The position numbers and the translations under genes were made by a program. A DNA stretch of 60,253 bases. Source: Bacteroidales bacterium (GTDB taxonomy: Bacteria > Bacteroidota > Bacteroidia > Bacteroidales > P3). Below the pieces are notes generated by a model that saw nothing but the letters and a program-made list of their open reading frames with translations, was not told where the DNA came from and made no database searches. The stretch covers positions 1-60,253 of the forward strand of contig JAIRNR010000042.1 of NCBI GenBank assembly GCA_031257915.1. The letters are read 5' to 3'. Below, in pieces: positions 52,511-60,253 of the stretch (its first letter is position 1; every line of letters starts with the position of its first letter).

Positions 52511-53029
52511 TTATTTTTTGACGAAGTTACGAATTTTTGTTGAACTGTAATCAAGCAACGGTGCATCTAAAAATATTATTTTTGCATTTGACGGCAATGC
52601 CGGTATATTCCCCGACAGGTACGTTCTGCAGCCTTCACGCGGATATACAACAACAGGAAACTGTTCCAAAATTTTCTCACAGTCTTTCCACATTGTAATT
52701 TCCTGCAGATTATCCTGCCCCATAAGGAGTAAAAATTTTTCAGCAGGATATTGTGAAGTAATAATATTAAGAGTGTCTATCGTATAGGACGGTTTGGGCA
52801 ATTTATCCTCTATTCTGCATATCTCCATTTTCGGCTCATCTGCGAGTGCCTTTTCCAACAGATCAAGCCGCTTGCCGTAATCCCACAAGTCGTTTCTGTT
52901 TTTAAACGGATTTTGCGCCGAAAGAACAAACCAGACTTTTGAATCGGTATATTGCGCCAACGCCGCACTTGCAACGAGAATATGCCCCTTGTGAACAGGG
53001 TTGAACGAACCGAAAAAAAGCAAAATCAT
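52511..53029 (-). CDS. nadD: Nicotinate-nucleotide adenylyltransferase
   Basis: A 172-residue enzyme of NAD synthesis with the nucleotidyltransferase motif GSFNPVHKGHI at the N-terminus and the SSTKIR motif near the end. It transfers AMP to nicotinate mononucleotide in the cytoplasm. Its start shares a base with the stop of the upstream gene (TAATG). Confidence 0.95.
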   Translation of the reverse strand: MILLFFGSFNPVHKGHILVASAALAQYTDSKVWFVLSAQNPFKNRNDLWDYGKRLDLLEKALADEPKMEICRIEDKLPKPSYTIDTLNIITSQYPAEKFLLLMGQDNLQEITMWKDCEKILEQFPVVVYPREGCRTYLSGNIPALPSNAKIIFLDAPLLDYSSTKIRNFVKK

Positions 53030-54087
53030 TATGCCGGTACAAATTGACTGAAACGTTGATTTACCATTTCCTCAAGCGTTATATATGCAATCGAATCTTC
53101 ATTCCAACCGAATTTTTCTCTGTAAGTGTGCATTTGTGCCGCCGCACTTTCCAAATCGTCAAGATTATTTAACAGCGACATTGCTTCGTTAAATTCACGA
53201 ATACTGCCGTTGAAAAGTTCGTTCACAAAAAGGAATTTCTCATTTATTCCAATTGATGTACGCAAATCAATCGGGTGTTCGAGATGTATTTCGGGCATTG
53301 GCGGAGTACCGCGTAATTTGTCCACCATTGCACTGAGTGCCGATATATTTTCAGATTTACCCTCTTCGCTTAACGAACGCAGGCGATCGAGCAAATGCGA
53401 TGTTTCCGCAACGGCGGGGACCTCAGTAACAACAGGTGTTTCAGATGTAGCGGGTATCTCTGCGGCTATGGGTGTCTCCGCAACGGCGGATACTTCCGTA
53501 ACAGCAGGTGCTTCAGCAACTGCGAGTGTTTCCGCAACGGCGGATACTTCCGTAACAGCAGGTGCTTCAGCGACTGCGGGTGTTTCCGCAACGGCGGATA
53601 CTTCCGTAACAGCAGGTGCTTCAGCGACTGCGGGTGTTTCCGCAACGGCGGATACTTCCGTAACAGCAGGTGCTTCAGCAACTGCAGATGTTTCCGCAAC
53701 AGCGGGTACTTCCGCAGCGAAATCCAAAACGGTTTGCTCAATCTCCACAGTCGCGGCAGCTTCTTTCAATATATCTCCACTCTCAACTTCACAACTTTCA
53801 ACCTCTGCATATTTACCGTGATTCGGCTCATCAGCGTTTTCTGCAACCGTAACTTTTTGCTGTAACTGCAGCAACGTATTTTTCAGATTGAGAATATTAT
53901 TACCGATATTATTCTCCGGAAAAACAGCATGCTTAAATTCATTTGTAATTTCAATAAATTTCTCAGTATCCCTGTTCATTAAATCAAAGCAGGAAGAGTC
54001 GGGAAAATTTTCCGCCGTTAAGACTTTTTCTGCCTGAGCAACAAGGTCGTTAAGTTGCTCAATCATCCTTATTTTTATCTTTTCCAT
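53029..54087 (-). CDS. Ala/Val/Glu repeat protein
   Basis: The 352-residue protein is not recognised. N- and C-terminal helical parts (FIEITNEFKHAVFPEN; FVNELFNGSIREFNEAMSLLNN) flank a middle of about 130 residues made of short Ala, Val, Glu, Thr, Pro units with an 18-residue period (AVAEAPAVTEVSAVAETP). No signal peptide is visible. It is coupled to nadD by a one-base overlap. The repeat would be flexible, like a linker. Confidence 0.65.
   Translation of the reverse strand: MEKIKIRMIEQLNDLVAQAEKVLTAENFPDSSCFDLMNRDTEKFIEITNEFKHAVFPENNIGNNILNLKNTLLQLQQKVTVAENADEPNHGKYAEVESCEVESGDILKEAAATVEIEQTVLDFAAEVPAVAETSAVAEAPAVTEVSAVAETPAVAEAPAVTEVSAVAETPAVAEAPAVTEVSAVAETLAVAEAPAVTEVSAVAETPIAAEIPATSETPVVTEVPAVAETSHLLDRLRSLSEEGKSENISALSAMVDKLRGTPPMPEIHLEHPIDLRTSIGINEKFLFVNELFNGSIREFNEAMSLLNNLDDLESAAAQMHTYREKFGWNEDSIAYITLEEMVNQRFSQFVPA
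53474..53689 (-). repeat. Four 54-bp tandem repeats
   Basis: Four units of 54 bp begin at 53474, 53528, 53582 and 53636 and differ at only a few bases. A fifth partial unit begins at 53690. The high identity suggests recent expansion or contraction; each unit adds 18 residues without changing the frame. Confidence 0.9.
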
Positions 54088-54091
54088 ATAT

Positions 54092-56119
54092 TTACCAAAT
54101 TAGAGCACGTTTCTCGGGTGCAAGCCACATACCATCTCCCTCTTTAATATCCCATGTTTCAATAAATGCCTCAACATTCGGAAGTGTGCCGTTTACACGC
54201 CATTTACCAAGTGCATGCGGGTCGGTCATTGTACGGTGGCGAATTTCTTCGTCCCGAATATTATTTGCCCAAACAGCGGCATAAGCAAGGAAAAATCTTT
54301 GCTCGGGCGTATAGCCGCCGATACTTTTTTGCGGAATAATTGCCGCTACTTTTTTAAAAGCGTCAAAAGAAATATTTAATCCTCCGTTGTCGGCAATATT
54401 TTCACCAAGCGTAAATTCTCCATTTGCGTGCATACTGTCAATTACAACAATACCGTTGAATCTGTCCACAACCTTTGCCGCACGCTCATTAAATTTCTCT
54501 TCATCGCCGTCAGCCCACCAGTCCTGCAAATTGCCATCCTTATCATACTGTCTGCCCTGGTCGTCAAAACCATGCGTAAGCTCGTGTCCGATAACAACAC
54601 CGATAGCACCGTAATTGATTGCATCGTCTCCGTCCGCATAAAAGAACGGCGGCTGTAAAATTCCGGCAGGGAAACAAATCTCATTTGTAGTAGGATTGTA
54701 ATAAGCATTTACCGTTTGCGGACTCATGTGCCATTCATCTCTGTCCACTTCTTTATTTACTTTAGACATCATGTACTCAATATCAAAAATATTAGAATGA
54801 ATTATATTTGTCCAATACGATTTCGTTTCGTCAATATTTAATGAAGAATAATCTCTCCATTTATCGGGATAACCTATCTTTACGAGAATATTTGAGAGTT
54901 TGTCTTTCGCACGGTTTTTTGTTTCTTCACTCATCCACGTATTGCTTTCAAAACGTTCGCTCATTGTTTCGATAAGGTTGTTTACAAGCGCAAGCATTCT
55001 TTCTTTTGATGATGCGGGAAAATATTTTTTAACGTAAATTTCACCTAATCCCTCGCCCATAATGCCATTTACAGCATTCATTGCACGTTTCCAACGCGGT
55101 TGCATTTCTTTTTTCCCTTGAATTTTTTTGCCGTAAAATTCAAACTGCGCATTTGCAAAATCATCACTCAAATATCCTGCCGCACTGCCTATAACACTCC
55201 ACTGAAAATATGTTTTCAATGTTTCCAAATCGGATTTCGCAAAAATATTTCCTACTTCTTTAAGAAAAGGAATTTGTCCTGCATTTACTTCCGTCACCGT
55301 TACTCCATAAGACGCAAACGATGAGAAGTATTCCGTCCAATTGATTTGCGAGCATAACTTCTGCAATTCCGCCACAGACATTTTATTGAAATTTTTTCGT
55401 GAATCGCGCAATTCTACTCTTGAATACATCGCCTTGGCAAGAGCGGTTTCAATTTCCATTATCTGTTTTGCTTTTGTTTCTACCGTTGCCCTGTCATCGC
55501 CGCAAAGAGTAAAAAGTTGCTTAATATAGCCGACGTATGCATTTCTTATTTCAGCATTACGCGAATCGTTAAGCAGGTAATAATCGCGGTCGGGCATGCC
55601 GATACCAGCCTGATAAAATTGAAAAAGATTTACTTTACTGTTGCTTTCGTCAGGCGCAACATAATATACAAGAAACGGATTTATACCTGTATTGCCAAGT
55701 TCAAGCCATTTTGTAAAAAGTGCTTCACGTGTGGAAATCTCTGCAATTTTCAGCAGTTCGTCTTTTATCGGTTCGTATCCTTCCGTATTTAATCTCACAG
55801 TGTCCATTGCGAGATTGTAAACAACGCCTGTTTTGCGGGCAAGTCCCTCATTATTGTTTATGTTTTTTGCAAGATCTTCAACTATTATTTTGCATTGTTC
55901 ACGCGTAACTTCCGAAACAGCGTCAAAAGAGCCGTAACGTGCATATTCGTCTGTAAGCGGATGATTTTTCATCCAGCCGCCGCAGGCAAAACCGTAAAAA
56001 TCGTCTTTAGGGTTGACGCTTGTATCAAGGTCATTAAGGTTTAGTGTTTTCATAGAATCGTTTTTGCATCCTGTTATGGAAAACAGTATAACAGTAGAAA
56101 TAAGAATAAAGTGCTTCAT
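54092..56119 (-). CDS. M13-family zinc metallopeptidase lipoprotein
   Basis: A 675-residue peptidase of the neprilysin/PepO family. The zinc motif HELTH lies in IGHELTHGFDDQG, with the second motif GENIADNGG and the ending MWLAPEKRALIW. An N-terminal lipobox (FSITGC) shows it is an envelope lipoprotein. It would trim peptides outside the inner membrane. The length matches the family. Confidence 0.95.
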   Translation of the reverse strand: MKHFILISTVILFSITGCKNDSMKTLNLNDLDTSVNPKDDFYGFACGGWMKNHPLTDEYARYGSFDAVSEVTREQCKIIVEDLAKNINNNEGLARKTGVVYNLAMDTVRLNTEGYEPIKDELLKIAEISTREALFTKWLELGNTGINPFLVYYVAPDESNSKVNLFQFYQAGIGMPDRDYYLLNDSRNAEIRNAYVGYIKQLFTLCGDDRATVETKAKQIMEIETALAKAMYSRVELRDSRKNFNKMSVAELQKLCSQINWTEYFSSFASYGVTVTEVNAGQIPFLKEVGNIFAKSDLETLKTYFQWSVIGSAAGYLSDDFANAQFEFYGKKIQGKKEMQPRWKRAMNAVNGIMGEGLGEIYVKKYFPASSKERMLALVNNLIETMSERFESNTWMSEETKNRAKDKLSNILVKIGYPDKWRDYSSLNIDETKSYWTNIIHSNIFDIEYMMSKVNKEVDRDEWHMSPQTVNAYYNPTTNEICFPAGILQPPFFYADGDDAINYGAIGVVIGHELTHGFDDQGRQYDKDGNLQDWWADGDEEKFNERAAKVVDRFNGIVVIDSMHANGEFTLGENIADNGGLNISFDAFKKVAAIIPQKSIGGYTPEQRFFLAYAAVWANNIRDEEIRHRTMTDPHALGKWRVNGTLPNVEAFIETWDIKEGDGMWLAPEKRALIW

Positions 56120-56231
56120 AATTTTAAAACTTTGTGAAATTCAAAATTACTCGTTTTCGCATAATATAAAAACACGACACGAAAATTATTTTGAACAGAA
56201 AAATGTTAGCGTACCGTTACTTTTGTACGGC

Positions 56232-57050
56232 TCAAAGTTTACTCGGAACAAATTGCTTAAACGAATTTAGAAATTCATCATAGACATTCGCATTTGCCGC
56301 AATAATTTCACGACCATGCAAGAAATCGGCACCGCCTTTAAAGTCGCTTACCTTGCCGCCCGCTTGCTGCACAAGAAATGCGCCCGCCGCGACATCCCAC
56401 GCATTAAGACCATACTCGTAAAAAACATCGCATCTGCCGCACGCAACGTATGCCAAATCAAGCGCGGCGGAACCAAGACGGCGCACACCCGACGAGCGCA
56501 ACATTGTATATTCGAGGAATTTCATATATTCCCCAAGTCTCTCGTAGTCGTGATACGGAAAGCCTGTTGCAAGAAGTGATCTGTCAACGTTTTGCGTGTT
56601 GCTAACCTTTATCGGAACATCGTTTAAATATGCGGGAATACCTTTGCAGGAATAAAACATCTCGTTCATATCTATATGATAGATAACACCAAGAACAAGA
56701 TTATTGTGCGTACCGCTATCTGTACTTACCTCTTCTAATCCGACACTTATACAGTAGAATGGGATTTTGTGAATAAAATTTGTTGTACCGTCAAGCGGGT
56801 CAATTATCCAATTATATTTTTTGCCGCATACTGACGACGTGCCTTCCTCCGTAATAAATCCTGCTTCGGGTAGAATTTGCGAAAGTCTGTTTACAAGAAT
56901 TTTTTCAGCACTCTTATCAACGTATGTAACATAGTCATGCGCCCCCTTAACTTCAACGTCGGCAACAGTCACATTTGCATTTTGATCTTTTATAAATTTA
57001 CCGGCTTCACGCACAGTTTCAATTACTTGTCGTAAAACTTTTTCCATCAT
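56232..57050 (-). CDS. suhB: Inositol-1-monophosphatase family protein (SuhB-like)
   Basis: The start at 57050 (MMEKVL) overlaps the aroA stop by ATGA; an upstream ATG at 57068 is possible. The 272-residue protein has the metal-binding motifs EEGTS, WIIDPLDGTTNF and GLNAWDVAAGAFLVQQAGG. It hydrolyses inositol phosphates or acts on related substrates such as 3'-phosphoadenosine 5'-phosphate. Confidence 0.88.
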   Translation of the reverse strand: MMEKVLRQVIETVREAGKFIKDQNANVTVADVEVKGAHDYVTYVDKSAEKILVNRLSQILPEAGFITEEGTSSVCGKKYNWIIDPLDGTTNFIHKIPFYCISVGLEEVSTDSGTHNNLVLGVIYHIDMNEMFYSCKGIPAYLNDVPIKVSNTQNVDRSLLATGFPYHDYERLGEYMKFLEYTMLRSSGVRRLGSAALDLAYVACGRCDVFYEYGLNAWDVAAGAFLVQQAGGKVSDFKGGADFLHGREIIAANANVYDEFLNSFKQFVPSKL

Positions 57051-58321
57051 TTTGTAATCACGTTCCAAAAATCGGGAAACGATTTTGATACGACTTCCGG
57101 ATTCTCAATTTTTATACACGGATAACGCGCAGCAAGAGTTGCGAATGCCATTGCCATACGGTGATCGCCGTACGTACGTATCGGTTCTTTGGTATTTATA
57201 GATAAACCGTTTCGCGAATTACCGATTATATGTAATTCGTCATATTTCGCATTATATTCAACATTTGCACCAAGCCGCACTAATTCGTTAAACACCGCAG
57301 CAATCCTGTCCGTTTCTTTATGTTTTAACGAGTGAATACCTGTAATTCGTACTTCAAGCCCAAGTCCCGCACAAACTACTGCTATGGTTTGCGCTATATC
57401 GGGGTGATGCGTGAAGTCGTACGAACGCGGAAAGCGTGATATTTCTTCCGAATTTTTTACGGCAATTATTCCATCATGGTTAAAAGTTGTTTCAATACCG
57501 AAATCTTCAAACCAGTCGGCTATGATTTTATCACCCTGCACACTATCTTCGTAAAGGTGCGGCAGATGCAACGTGCCTTTGCCGTAAAGCGCGAGAAAAG
57601 CATACATATAAGATGCCGCCGACCAGTCGCTTTCAATACACGGATTTTCGGGAGCGGAATATCTCCCTTCGGCGAAAATATTACTATTGTCAATAAATTC
57701 AACTTTTACCCCACACGAGCGCATAAGCGATGCCGTCATTTGAATATACGGAACAGACACTTTGTTTGTGCCGTACAGAGTTATATGCAACCCATTTTGA
57801 AACATCGGTGCAATCATCATAACTGCCGAGATAAACTGACTGCTTAAAGCGGCGTCTATTTCTACCGCCGCATTTTGTATCTTGCAAAGTTCTTTATCGC
57901 CATTTATACGGATGGGCGGGTAATTTGGTGTTTCAACGTACTCTATATTCGCACCGAGAGAACGCAGTGCATCCACCAAAGGTGCAACAGGACGATTCTT
58001 CATTCTTTCGTTTCCTGTCAAAAGCCACTCACCGTCGGTAAATGAAAGAAGCGCGGTTAAGAAACGCATAACTGTTCCCGCATTGTCAACATATAATTCA
58101 ATTTCTCTTTCGGAGCCTTCGTTATCGCGTATCCTTTCGAGCAGTTCCCGCATAAGAACCGTATCGTCGGAAGTAGAAACGTTTTTTAAATGAAATTTTC
58201 TGCCTGCAATATGCTGCATTACAAGTAACCGATTGCTTATACTCTTTGAACTTGGCAAAGGGACATCGGAGTCTTCTTCAAGAATATCTGTGTTGAAAGA
58301 TACTGATATTGTGTTTTCCAT
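57047..58321 (-). CDS. aroA: EPSP synthase
   Basis: The start is taken as 58321 (MENTISVSFN); an upstream in-frame extension of 17 residues lacks the family pattern. The 424-residue protein has the ligand motifs LPSSKSISNRLLV and DNAGTVMRFLTALL and the Gly-Asp-His-Arg-Met segment near the end. It joins shikimate 3-phosphate and phosphoenolpyruvate in the aromatic amino acid route. It overlaps suhB. Confidence 0.93.
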   Translation of the reverse strand: MENTISVSFNTDILEEDSDVPLPSSKSISNRLLVMQHIAGRKFHLKNVSTSDDTVLMRELLERIRDNEGSEREIELYVDNAGTVMRFLTALLSFTDGEWLLTGNERMKNRPVAPLVDALRSLGANIEYVETPNYPPIRINGDKELCKIQNAAVEIDAALSSQFISAVMMIAPMFQNGLHITLYGTNKVSVPYIQMTASLMRSCGVKVEFIDNSNIFAEGRYSAPENPCIESDWSAASYMYAFLALYGKGTLHLPHLYEDSVQGDKIIADWFEDFGIETTFNHDGIIAVKNSEEISRFPRSYDFTHHPDIAQTIAVVCAGLGLEVRITGIHSLKHKETDRIAAVFNELVRLGANVEYNAKYDELHIIGNSRNGLSINTKEPIRTYGDHRMAMAFATLAARYPCIKIENPEVVSKSFPDFWNVITK

Positions 58322-58377
58322 AATTATTGCAAAGATAAGTGTATTTTGATGAAAAATGCAATTTGATCGCAATACGC

Positions 58378-59604
58378 TTACCGCACTCTACCAGGATACA
58401 CTTTTAATGCCTGTTCCAGACATTTCATTGAAGCATGCAAATCATCCACATTCAGGACATAACTTATGCGCACTTCGTTCACTCCCGCAATAGCTGTGTT
58501 ATCACTGCCATCTACACTTAAAGATGAATAAAATCCTGCCGCAGGTGCGAGCATTACCGTTGCACCCTCGTACGAAAACTCCTCCAAAAGCCATTGACAA
58601 AACTTGTCGGCATTATCTATCGGCAAACGCGCAACTGCGTAAAAAGCACCTTTCGGATTAGGGCAGAAGCACCCTTCCATCTCATTGATCGCTTTTACAA
58701 CCGTATCGCGCCGCAGTGTATATTCTTCAAGCACTTTGTCAAAATACGAAGCAGGTGCGTCAATTGCCGCTTCGGAAAAAATCTGTCCGTAAGTCGGCGG
58801 ACTTAATCTTGCCTGTGCGAACTTCATGACTGCCCCATATAAATCTCTGTTTTTCGTAATAAAGACACCAACTCTGCAACCACAGGCAGAATACCGTTTT
58901 GATACCGAATCAAGCAGTACGACATTTTGTTCAATATCTTTCAAATGCATTACGGAACAGTACTGCATACCATCGTAACAAAATTCGCGATACACTTCAT
59001 CGGACAACAGAAACAGGTCGTGTTTTTTTACCGTATGCGCCAAAATTTCCAACTCCGATTGCGAATACAAATATCCTGTAGGATTATTAGGATTACAAAT
59101 AAGAATTGCTTTTGTTTTTGGTGTGATATGCTTTTCAAATTCTTCTATCGGCGGTAAGGCAAAACCATTTTCTATTTTCGCACGTATGGGTTTTATTACC
59201 GCACCGGTGTAGATTGCAAAACCGTTGTAGTTAGCGTAAAACGGCTCTGTAACGAGTACTTCGTCACCGGGATTTAAACATGCCATAAACGTAAAAAGAA
59301 TACCTTCACTTCCGCCGTTTGTTACAATAATTTCATCTGTTGTAACGTTTATATCGTAACGTTTGTAATATTCTGTAAGTTTCTTTCTAAACGATAGAAT
59401 ACCTGCCGAATGACTGTATTCCACAAGTTGAAGGGAATTACCGCGTACGGCGTCAAGTGCTGTTTGCGGCGAAGCAATATCGGGCTGCCCGATATTTAAA
59501 TGAAAAACGTGAATACCTTTTGCTTTTGCAGCATCGGCGTACGGAACAAGTTTGCGAATCGGAGATGCCGGCATAAGAGCGGCTTTCTGTGATAATTGAA
59601 GCAT
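58378..59604 (-). CDS. Class I aminotransferase (AspC/AAT-like)
   Basis: A 408-residue pyridoxal-phosphate enzyme with NPNNPTG, and the catalytic Lys in LDSVSKRYSACGCRVG. The N-terminus (HVFHLNIGQPDIASP) is typical of aspartate or aromatic aminotransferases. The exact substrate is not clear; placement beside aroA suits aromatic or aspartate metabolism. It lies 56 bases upstream of aroA in the same direction. Confidence 0.88.
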   Translation of the reverse strand: MLQLSQKAALMPASPIRKLVPYADAAKAKGIHVFHLNIGQPDIASPQTALDAVRGNSLQLVEYSHSAGILSFRKKLTEYYKRYDINVTTDEIIVTNGGSEGILFTFMACLNPGDEVLVTEPFYANYNGFAIYTGAVIKPIRAKIENGFALPPIEEFEKHITPKTKAILICNPNNPTGYLYSQSELEILAHTVKKHDLFLLSDEVYREFCYDGMQYCSVMHLKDIEQNVVLLDSVSKRYSACGCRVGVFITKNRDLYGAVMKFAQARLSPPTYGQIFSEAAIDAPASYFDKVLEEYTLRRDTVVKAINEMEGCFCPNPKGAFYAVARLPIDNADKFCQWLLEEFSYEGATVMLAPAAGFYSSLSVDGSDNTAIAGVNEVRISYVLNVDDLHASMKCLEQALKVYPGRVR

Positions 59605-59660
59605 ATTTATTTAAAATTATTTAAGATATTACCTGAATGTGAAGCGACAGACAATCTATT

Positions 59661-59690
59661 AAAAAAGCCGCCGAAATAATCCGACGGCTT
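59661..59690 (-). terminator. Rho-independent terminator
   Basis: On the minus strand AAGCCGTCGG pairs with TCGGCGGCTT (two G-U pairs) around ATTATT and runs into six T. It lies 21 bases after the DUF1573 gene. Confidence 0.85.
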
Positions 59691-59710
59691 AATTAAAGTC
59701 AAACTTAAAA

Positions 59711-60169
59711 TTAGTTTGCAGCAGGTGCAGCAGGTGCAGCAGGTGCGTTAACGGTTCCTGAAATGCTCAGAACAACTCTGTCTGTTTTTCCGTTGCTTGT
59801 AATCGTAATTGTTTTTCTGAAGCCTCCTAAACGCTGGGTATCGTAGTGAACTTTAATCGTTCCTTTCGCTCCCGGTGCTATAGGCTCTCTTGGCCACGAG
59901 GGAGTTGTGCAACCACATGATGACTGTACGTTGGAAAGGATCAGCGGTTCATCACCCGTATTTGTAAATTCAAACTCGCAACCACCGTTTGCACCTTTTT
60001 CAATTGTACCATAATCGTGAACTGTTTTCTCAAAATTGATGTCCGGACCACTTGTTTCCGGTGTAACAGTAGTCGGAGTTTCAACAGGTTTTTCTGTCTT
60101 TGTCTTTTGCGCAAAGACAACCCCACATAAAAATACCAGCGCTAGTGCGCAAATTAAATTCTTTTTCAT
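59711..60169 (-). CDS. DUF1573 secreted protein
   Basis: A 152-residue protein with a signal peptide (LICALALVFLCGVVFAQ), the DUF1573 motif FEKTVHDYGTIEKG..FEFTNTGDEPL, a strand SCGCTTPSWPREPI and a C-terminal Ala/Pro repeat (APAAPAAP). These small Ig-like proteins are frequent in Bacteroidota envelopes and their role is unknown. Confidence 0.9.
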   Translation of the reverse strand: MKKNLICALALVFLCGVVFAQKTKTEKPVETPTTVTPETSGPDINFEKTVHDYGTIEKGANGGCEFEFTNTGDEPLILSNVQSSCGCTTPSWPREPIAPGAKGTIKVHYDTQRLGGFRKTITITSNGKTDRVVLSISGTVNAPAAPAAPAAN

Positions 60170-60219
60170 AATATTTTTCTTTTATTTATTAGATTATACA
60201 TTTTCAGATACAAAACTTA

Positions 60220-60227
60220 CAAAATTA
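60220..60227 (-). promoter_or_regulatory. -7 box before the DUF1573 gene
   Basis: On the minus strand TAATTTTG fits TAnnTTTG and lies about 50 bases before the start at 60169. No clear -33 element is visible before the window edge. Confidence 0.4.
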
Positions 60228-60253
60228 CTATTTTTTTCTTATTTTTTGTCGCC

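Noticed and set aside
53126-53865. Plus-strand frames opposite the 54-bp repeats
   Set aside because: Repeats with a period divisible by three keep several frames open; the minus-strand gene is coupled to nadD and is the credible one.

Overview
The window joins two kinds of DNA. Bases 1 to about 34,392 are most of a temperate, tailed (siphovirus-like) phage integrated as a prophage. From the tRNA-Ala gene at 34,393-34,465 to the right edge is a bacterial chromosome. Host genes point to the Bacteroidota, probably an uncultured Bacteroidales. The evidence is an aerotolerance (Bat) operon with MoxR, DUF58 and vWA proteins, lipid A synthesis (LpxD), a FucP-like sugar transporter, an M13 lipoprotein peptidase, a DUF1573 protein, and promoters of the form TTG-N20-TAnnTTTG. 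I do not name a genus.

Prophage layout: (1) 1-7.9 kb, early and replication genes on the + strand: a Cse60-like protein, an ASCH protein, a PAPS-reductase-like PP-loop enzyme, two SplB-like radical SAM proteins, a primase-helicase, a DUF6291 protein carrying 11-bp iterons inside and upstream of its gene, and a ParB/Srx-fold protein. (2) 7.8-13.3 kb: terminase small and large subunits, portal, and a MuF head protein fused to a zeta-toxin-like kinase. (3) 13.3-16.5 kb: a minus-strand cassette with the tyrosine integrase and small unknown genes, which splits the head operon. (4) 16.7-31.8 kb: scaffold, decoration protein, major capsid, connectors, tail tube, tail chaperones with a -1 frameshift site, a 1,584-residue tape measure, baseplate-like proteins, a glycosyltransferase-like protein and an unknown tail protein. 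(5) 31.8-34.3 kb: a repeat-containing structured element, holin-like proteins, a GH24 endolysin, a VRR-NUC nuclease and a spanin-like protein. The right attachment site is most likely the 3' end of tRNA-Ala(GGC). The left end of the phage lies outside the window, and no repressor is visible.

Host layout: xerC, then the moxR-DUF58-DUF4381-like-batA-batBC-batD operon, gyrB, an MFS transporter overlapping lpxD, and truB. On the minus strand follow an AbiE toxin-antitoxin pair with a palindromic operator, comM, two small envelope proteins, nadD, a repeat-rich protein, an M13 peptidase, suhB-aroA, an aminotransferase and a DUF1573 protein.

The most unusual items are the MuF-zeta fusion with a facing 50-residue acidic ORF, the 8-bp stem and T-tract that enclose two 35-bp direct repeats at 31,854-31,956, the 11-bp iterons that run through all three reading frames of the DUF6291 gene, the cluster of PP-loop, radical SAM and ParB genes, and an 11-G tract inside the PP-loop gene.
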